DNA of 64,000 bases from assembly GCF_003002025.1 (NCBI RefSeq), contig NZ_PVZB01000004.1, positions 186,001 through 250,000 of the forward strand, in the 5' to 3' direction. Within the stretch, counting starts at the first letter, position 1, and each line of letters opens with the position of its first letter. Of this stretch, positions 59,111 through 64,000 are shown in pieces. The DNA comes from Paraburkholderia sp. BL25I1N1 (GTDB lineage Bacteria > Pseudomonadota > Gammaproteobacteria > Burkholderiales > Burkholderiaceae). A program made the translations under genes and the position numbers. Under the pieces are notes generated by a model that made no database searches, was not told the origin of the DNA, and worked only from the letters and a program-made list of their open reading frames with translations.

Positions 59111-59382
59111 AGGCGTTTGTTTTGCCGCTGGCCTCGCGGTCCGACGGTGCGCGCGATCATCCGCGATCACCGTAATTACCCGCGGCCAGATGTGATCGGC
59201 CGCCATGGCCCGCGGTGCTCTGAACGCCGCATTGTGCAAGGCCCTGCGGCCAAAAGCCGGATAGGGTCGCTGCAGCCAATCCAGACGCCCGCGATGGCCG
59301 CCAAAATCGAGCCGCCGCCCGCCATTCACTCTCACTTACCGGCGCACCCAGCCGCCGTGTTCAACGTCGTAGGACTGTATCG

Positions 59383-60534
59383 ATGTCGACCTGGTTACTT
59401 CCCGAAAATATTGCCGACGTGCTGCCGTCGGAAGCCCGCAAGATCGAAGAATTGCGGCGCCATTTGCTGGACCGTTTCCGTTCGTACGGTTACGAGATGG
59501 TTATGCCGCCGTTGCTCGAATACATCGAGTCGCTGCTGACCGGCGGCGGGCGCGATCTGAATCTGCGGACCTTCAAGCTGGTCGATCAGCTGTCCGGGCG
59601 CACGCTCGGCCTGCGCGCGGACATCACGCCGCAAGTCGCGCGCATCGACGCGCATCTGCTGAATCGCCAGGGCGTGACGCGTCTTTGTTATGCGGGCAAT
59701 GTCGCGCACACGCGTCCGCGCGGCCTGCATGCCACGCGCGAGCAAATCCAGATCGGCGCGGAAATCTATGGACACGCCGGCCTCGAAGCGGACCTGGAAA
59801 TCCAGCAACTGATGCTCGACGCGCTGCGTCTGGCCGGCCTCGCGAAAGTGCGCCTCGATCTGTGCCACGCGGGTGTGCTCGCGGCGCTGATCGAAGCCGA
59901 GCCGGCCGCGGCCGAGCTCGGGCAGTCGCTCTACGACGCGCTGGCGGGCAAAGACGTGCCGCGTCTCGTCGAACTGACAGCCAGCCTCACGCCGGTGATC
60001 CGCGACGCCTTGCGCGCGCTGCCCACGCTTTACGGCGACGCCTCGGTGCTCGACGAAGCCCGTGCACGCTTGCCGAATGCGCCGGCCATCGCCCGCGCGC
60101 TCGACGACCTGGCGTTCCTCGCAAGCCAGGTGGACGGCGCCGAAGTGATGATCGATCTCGCTGATCTACGCGGCTATGCTTACCACAGCGGCGTGATGTT
60201 CTCGGCGTATGTGGACGGCGTGCCCAATGCGGTAGCGCGCGGCGGCCGTTACGACCACGTGGGCCAGGCGTATGGCCGCGCGCGGGCGGCCACCGGCTTT
60301 TCGCTCGATCTGCGCGAAGTGGCGCGGATTTCGCCGGTCGAAGCGCGCAGCAGCGCGATTCTCGCGCCGTGGCAGCACGACGAAGCATTGCGCGTGAGCG
60401 TCGCCGCGTTGCGCGATGCCGGTGAAGTGGTGATTCAGGCGCTGCCCGGCCATGAACACGATCTGGACGAATTCGCTTTCGACCGCGTGTTGGTCGAGCG
60501 CAACGGCAACTGGGTCGTCGAACCGCGCGCCTGA
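59383..60534 (+). CDS. hisZ: ATP phosphoribosyltransferase regulatory subunit HisZ
   Basis: A 383-residue HisRS paralogue that activates the short form of HisG, the first enzyme of histidine synthesis. It shares the class II core ([89 protein letters not shown]) but is shorter than HisS and lacks the anticodon domain. Presence of hisZ implies that this organism uses a short-form HisG, encoded elsewhere. It lies 272 bases after the DUF2065 gene and 215 before purA. Confidence 0.95.
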   Translation: MSTWLLPENIADVLPSEARKIEELRRHLLDRFRSYGYEMVMPPLLEYIESLLTGGGRDLNLRTFKLVDQLSGRTLGLRADITPQVARIDAHLLNRQGVTRLCYAGNVAHTRPRGLHATREQIQIGAEIYGHAGLEADLEIQQLMLDALRLAGLAKVRLDLCHAGVLAALIEAEPAAAELGQSLYDALAGKDVPRLVELTASLTPVIRDALRALPTLYGDASVLDEARARLPNAPAIARALDDLAFLASQVDGAEVMIDLADLRGYAYHSGVMFSAYVDGVPNAVARGGRYDHVGQAYGRARAATGFSLDLREVARISPVEARSSAILAPWQHDEALRVSVAALRDAGEVVIQALPGHEHDLDEFAFDRVLVERNGNWVVEPRA

Positions 60535-60719
60535 GCGCGTTGCCTGAGCGTTCCGTCGGACCCGCCCGAGGGTGATTCTCAGGGCATCTCAGACGGCATC
60601 GAACGTGCCGTTAAAACGCGGCGCGGCCATCGGCCGCGCTACTTTCGCAATACCCAACATAACGTGCATACCGTTGAGCGGAAACGGAAAAATTCGGAAG
60701 GTTCCGCGAACATAGGTAG

Positions 60720-62096
<1,377 letters not shown>

Positions 62097-62099
62097 GCC

Positions 62100-62690
62100 A
62101 TGGTTCAAGGTGTACCCATGATTGCGATGAAAGATCCGCGCAACGACGACAAGAACCTGTGGGTCGGCTGGGACGAGTATCACCGGCTGATCGAATTGCT
62201 GGCGTTGCAGGTGCATGAGTCGGGCTGGAAGTTCGACAAGATCCTGTGCCTCGCGCGCGGCGGTCTGCGCGTCGGCGATCAGCTCTCGCGCATTTACGAT
62301 CTGCCGCTGGCGATTCTCGCCACGAGTTCGTATCGTGAAGCGGCCGGCACCGAGCAGGGCGAACTCGACATCGCGCAATACATCACCATGACGCGCGGCG
62401 AGCTGCACGGCAACGTGTTGCTGGTCGACGATCTGGTCGATTCGGGCGTGACGCTCGCGCGCGTTCAGCAGCATCTGAAAGAGCGTTATCCGGCGATCAC
62501 CGCCGTGCGTTCGGCGGTGCTCTGGTACAAGGGCTGCTCGAAGGTGAAGCCCGACTATCACGTCCAGTATTTGCCTACCAATCCGTGGATCCATCAGCCG
62601 TTCGAGGAATGGGACACGGTGCGCCCGCATAATCTCGGCGCGTGGATCAAACGCGGCATGCAGCAAGCGCAGGAGTCGTCGGAGAAGTGA
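62100..62690 (+). CDS. Phosphoribosyltransferase (purine type)
   Basis: A 196-residue PRTase with the PRPP-binding loop VLLVDDLVDSGVTLARV and the LCLARGGLRVGDQLSR segment. It resembles xanthine/guanine or hypoxanthine PRTases of proteobacteria that salvage purine bases to nucleotides. It begins three bases after purA, so the two are probably translated from one message, linking AMP synthesis and salvage. The base specificity cannot be read from the sequence. An ATG at 62118 is an alternative start. Confidence 0.92.
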   Translation: MVQGVPMIAMKDPRNDDKNLWVGWDEYHRLIELLALQVHESGWKFDKILCLARGGLRVGDQLSRIYDLPLAILATSSYREAAGTEQGELDIAQYITMTRGELHGNVLLVDDLVDSGVTLARVQQHLKERYPAITAVRSAVLWYKGCSKVKPDYHVQYLPTNPWIHQPFEEWDTVRPHNLGAWIKRGMQQAQESSEK

Positions 62691-62750
62691 TGCGCACTTC
62701 GGCGCCGAACGTGTTGCATCTTCGTCGCGCCGTACCCTGCGTAGTTTCGC

Positions 62751-62780
62751 AAAACGGAGCCCAGTGGGCTCCGTTTTTTT
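62751..62780 (+). terminator. Terminator after the phosphoribosyltransferase gene
   Basis: AAAACGGAGCC and GGCTCCGTTTT flank CAGTG, followed by more T's. It closes the purA transcript. Confidence 0.92.
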
Positions 62781-62982
62781 ATGTGCGGGCCGTGCGTGTG
62801 TGCTTCGCAAACCGCGCAACGCCGATGCCGGCAATGCGGCTCGCGCAGCAGACGCGCCCATATCGCAGTGCTACACTGCGCGGACCATCACGTGGCGTAT
62901 CCACAACAAGCCGGGCGGCGCCATGCCGGCAGTTTAGAATGGCGGTCGTTTTTCCGCTCAGGGAACGGATTTCCTCGCGTTT

Positions 62983-64000
62983 ATGACAGATAACAATCAC
63001 GTGCACAAACAGCCTCTGCCTTCCCTCGCTCTCGCTGCGATCGGAGTGGTGTTCGGCGATATCGGCACGAGCCCGTTGTACTCGCTGAAAGAAGCCTTCA
63101 GCCCCTCTCACGGCATTCCGCTGACCGATCAATCAATCCTGGGTGTGATCTCGTTGCTGTTCTGGGCGATCGTGATCGTGGTCGGCGTCAAGTACGTGTT
63201 GTTCGTGATGCGCGCGGACAATAACGGCGAGGGCGGTGTGCTCGCGCTGATGGCACTGGCGCTGCGCTCGCTCGACGAGAAGTCGAAAATGGCCGGCGTG
63301 CTGGTGATGCTCGGCATATTCGGTGCCTGCATGTTCTATGGCGATGCGGTGATCACGCCGGCCATCTCGGTGATCTCGGCAGTCGAGGGTCTGGAAGTTG
63401 CCGCGCCGCATCTGTCGCATCTGGTGCTGCCGCTCACCATGGTGATCCTCGTGCTGCTGTTCTGGATTCAGCGGCACGGCACGGCGATGGTCGGCCGCCT
63501 GTTCGGTCCGATCATGGTGGTGTGGTTTGCGGTGCTCGCGGTGCTCGGCCTGTGGCATATCCTGCAGTCGCCGAACGTGATCCGCGCACTGAACCCGTAT
63601 TACGCGTACACCTTCATGGCCGCGCACGTGCTGCAGGCCTACGTGGTGCTCGGCTCGGTCGTGCTGGTGCTGACCGGCGCCGAAGCGCTGTACGCCGACA
63701 TGGGCCATTTCGGTGCGAAGCCGATCCGCATGGCGTGGTATTTCCTGGTCATGCCTTCGCTGGTGCTGAACTACTTCGGTCAGGGCGCACTGCTGATGCA
63801 CGATCCGAAGGCCATCGAAAATCCGTTCTTCCTGCTCGCGCCGGACTGGGCCTTGCTGCCACTCGTCGTGCTCTCGACCGTCGCAACCGTGATCGCCTCG
63901 CAGGCCGTGATTTCCGGCGCTTATTCGCTGACTAGCCAGGCGATCCAGCTCGGCTACGTGCCGCGCATGAAGATCCTGCACACGTCGGAACTGGCGATCG
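62983..64000 (+). CDS. kup: Potassium uptake protein Kup (partial, runs off the window)
   Basis: The first 339 residues of a Kup/HAK/KT-type K+:H+ symporter, open at the right edge. The start at 62983 ([20 protein letters not shown]) leads into the signature [19 protein letters not shown], then [41 protein letters not shown] and [20 protein letters not shown], all family hallmarks in the membrane core with about eight helices so far. The full protein is usually about 630 residues. TAGAAT at 62935-62940 may be the -10. It follows a terminator, so it is a separate transcript. Confidence 0.95.
   Translation, partial: MTDNNHVHKQPLPSLALAAIGVVFGDIGTSPLYSLKEAFSPSHGIPLTDQSILGVISLLFWAIVIVVGVKYVLFVMRADNNGEGGVLALMALALRSLDEKSKMAGVLVMLGIFGACMFYGDAVITPAISVISAVEGLEVAAPHLSHLVLPLTMVILVLLFWIQRHGTAMVGRLFGPIMVVWFAVLAVLGLWHILQSPNVIRALNPYYAYTFMAAHVLQAYVVLGSVVLVLTGAEALYADMGHFGAKPIRMAWYFLVMPSLVLNYFGQGALLMHDPKAIENPFFLLAPDWALLPLVVLSTVATVIASQAVISGAYSLTSQAIQLGYVPRMKILHTSELAI

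Noticed and set aside
59111..59382. Extra gene between the DUF2065 gene and hisZ
   Set aside because: Only short GC-rich frames overlapping hisZ out of frame are present, with no ribosome binding site or recognisable motif.

Overview
This window is a core chromosomal segment of a high-GC betaproteobacterium, almost certainly Burkholderiaceae and most likely Paraburkholderia/Burkholderia chromosome 1. The evidence is the gene order (iscRSUA-hscBA-fdx-iscX; prfB-lysS; pyrG-kdsA-eno-ftsB; rlmN-rodZ-ispG-hisS-yfgM-bamB-der-hfq-hflX-hflK-hflC-hisZ-purA), the protein sequences, a PHA granule phasin and strong G/C bias at third codon positions. I see no rRNA, tRNA, tmRNA, insertion sequence, prophage, integrase, CRISPR array or obviously transferred island. 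The assignment to a genus is by recognition, not by a database search.

Layout. 1-3.6 kb: a minus-strand phasin with a clear promoter, a long non-coding gap, a PBP7-type endopeptidase, and an IclR regulator. 3.7-6.0 kb: a lutAB-like lactate oxidation pair divergent from the IclR gene. 6.2-7.95 kb: a low-complexity lipoprotein, a small exported-looking protein and a low-molecular-weight tyrosine phosphatase. 8.0-14.3 kb: the complete ISC iron-sulfur assembly cluster, with two IscR sites over its promoter and hairpins that divide it internally. 14.4-21.4 kb (minus strand): a glycine-zipper protein, lysS, prfB (with its programmed +1 frameshift), recJ and a conserved gene of uncertain role. 21.5-28.6 kb: a small unknown gene, lolC-lolD, tatD, comEC and an alpha/beta hydrolase. 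28.9-33.5 kb: pyrG-kdsA-eno-ftsB. 33.6-35.7 kb (minus): a small lipoprotein, hslO and a gamma-carbonic-anhydrase-like protein. 36-44.2 kb: hydrolase, PHP phosphoesterase, YciO-type protein, M50 protease, trpS, methyltransferase, dapA, bamC and an MBL hydrolase. 44.3-45 kb (minus): a BI-1/YccA membrane protein. 45.3-62.7 kb: the long co-directional housekeeping block from ndk to a phosphoribosyltransferase. The window ends inside kup.

How the genes work together. Much of the content serves envelope construction (pbpG, lolCD, kdsA, dapA, bamB, bamC, rodZ, ftsB), translation and its quality control (lysS, prfB, trpS, hisS, der, rlmN, hfq, hflX, hflKC, hslO) and Fe-S supply (isc). IspG, RlmN and LutAB in the same window are Fe-S proteins served by the isc products.

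I did not find a convincing undescribed multi-gene system; this is mostly conserved core genome. The observations most worth checking are regulatory or structural: tandem IscR sites, a terminator-like hairpin inside isc, a structured recJ-prfB interval, a 12-bp tandem repeat just ahead of recJ, a lutAB pair without an adjacent lutC next to an IclR palindrome, and several small or poorly understood proteins. All start-site choices and regulatory calls come from reading the sequence and have not been computed or tested.
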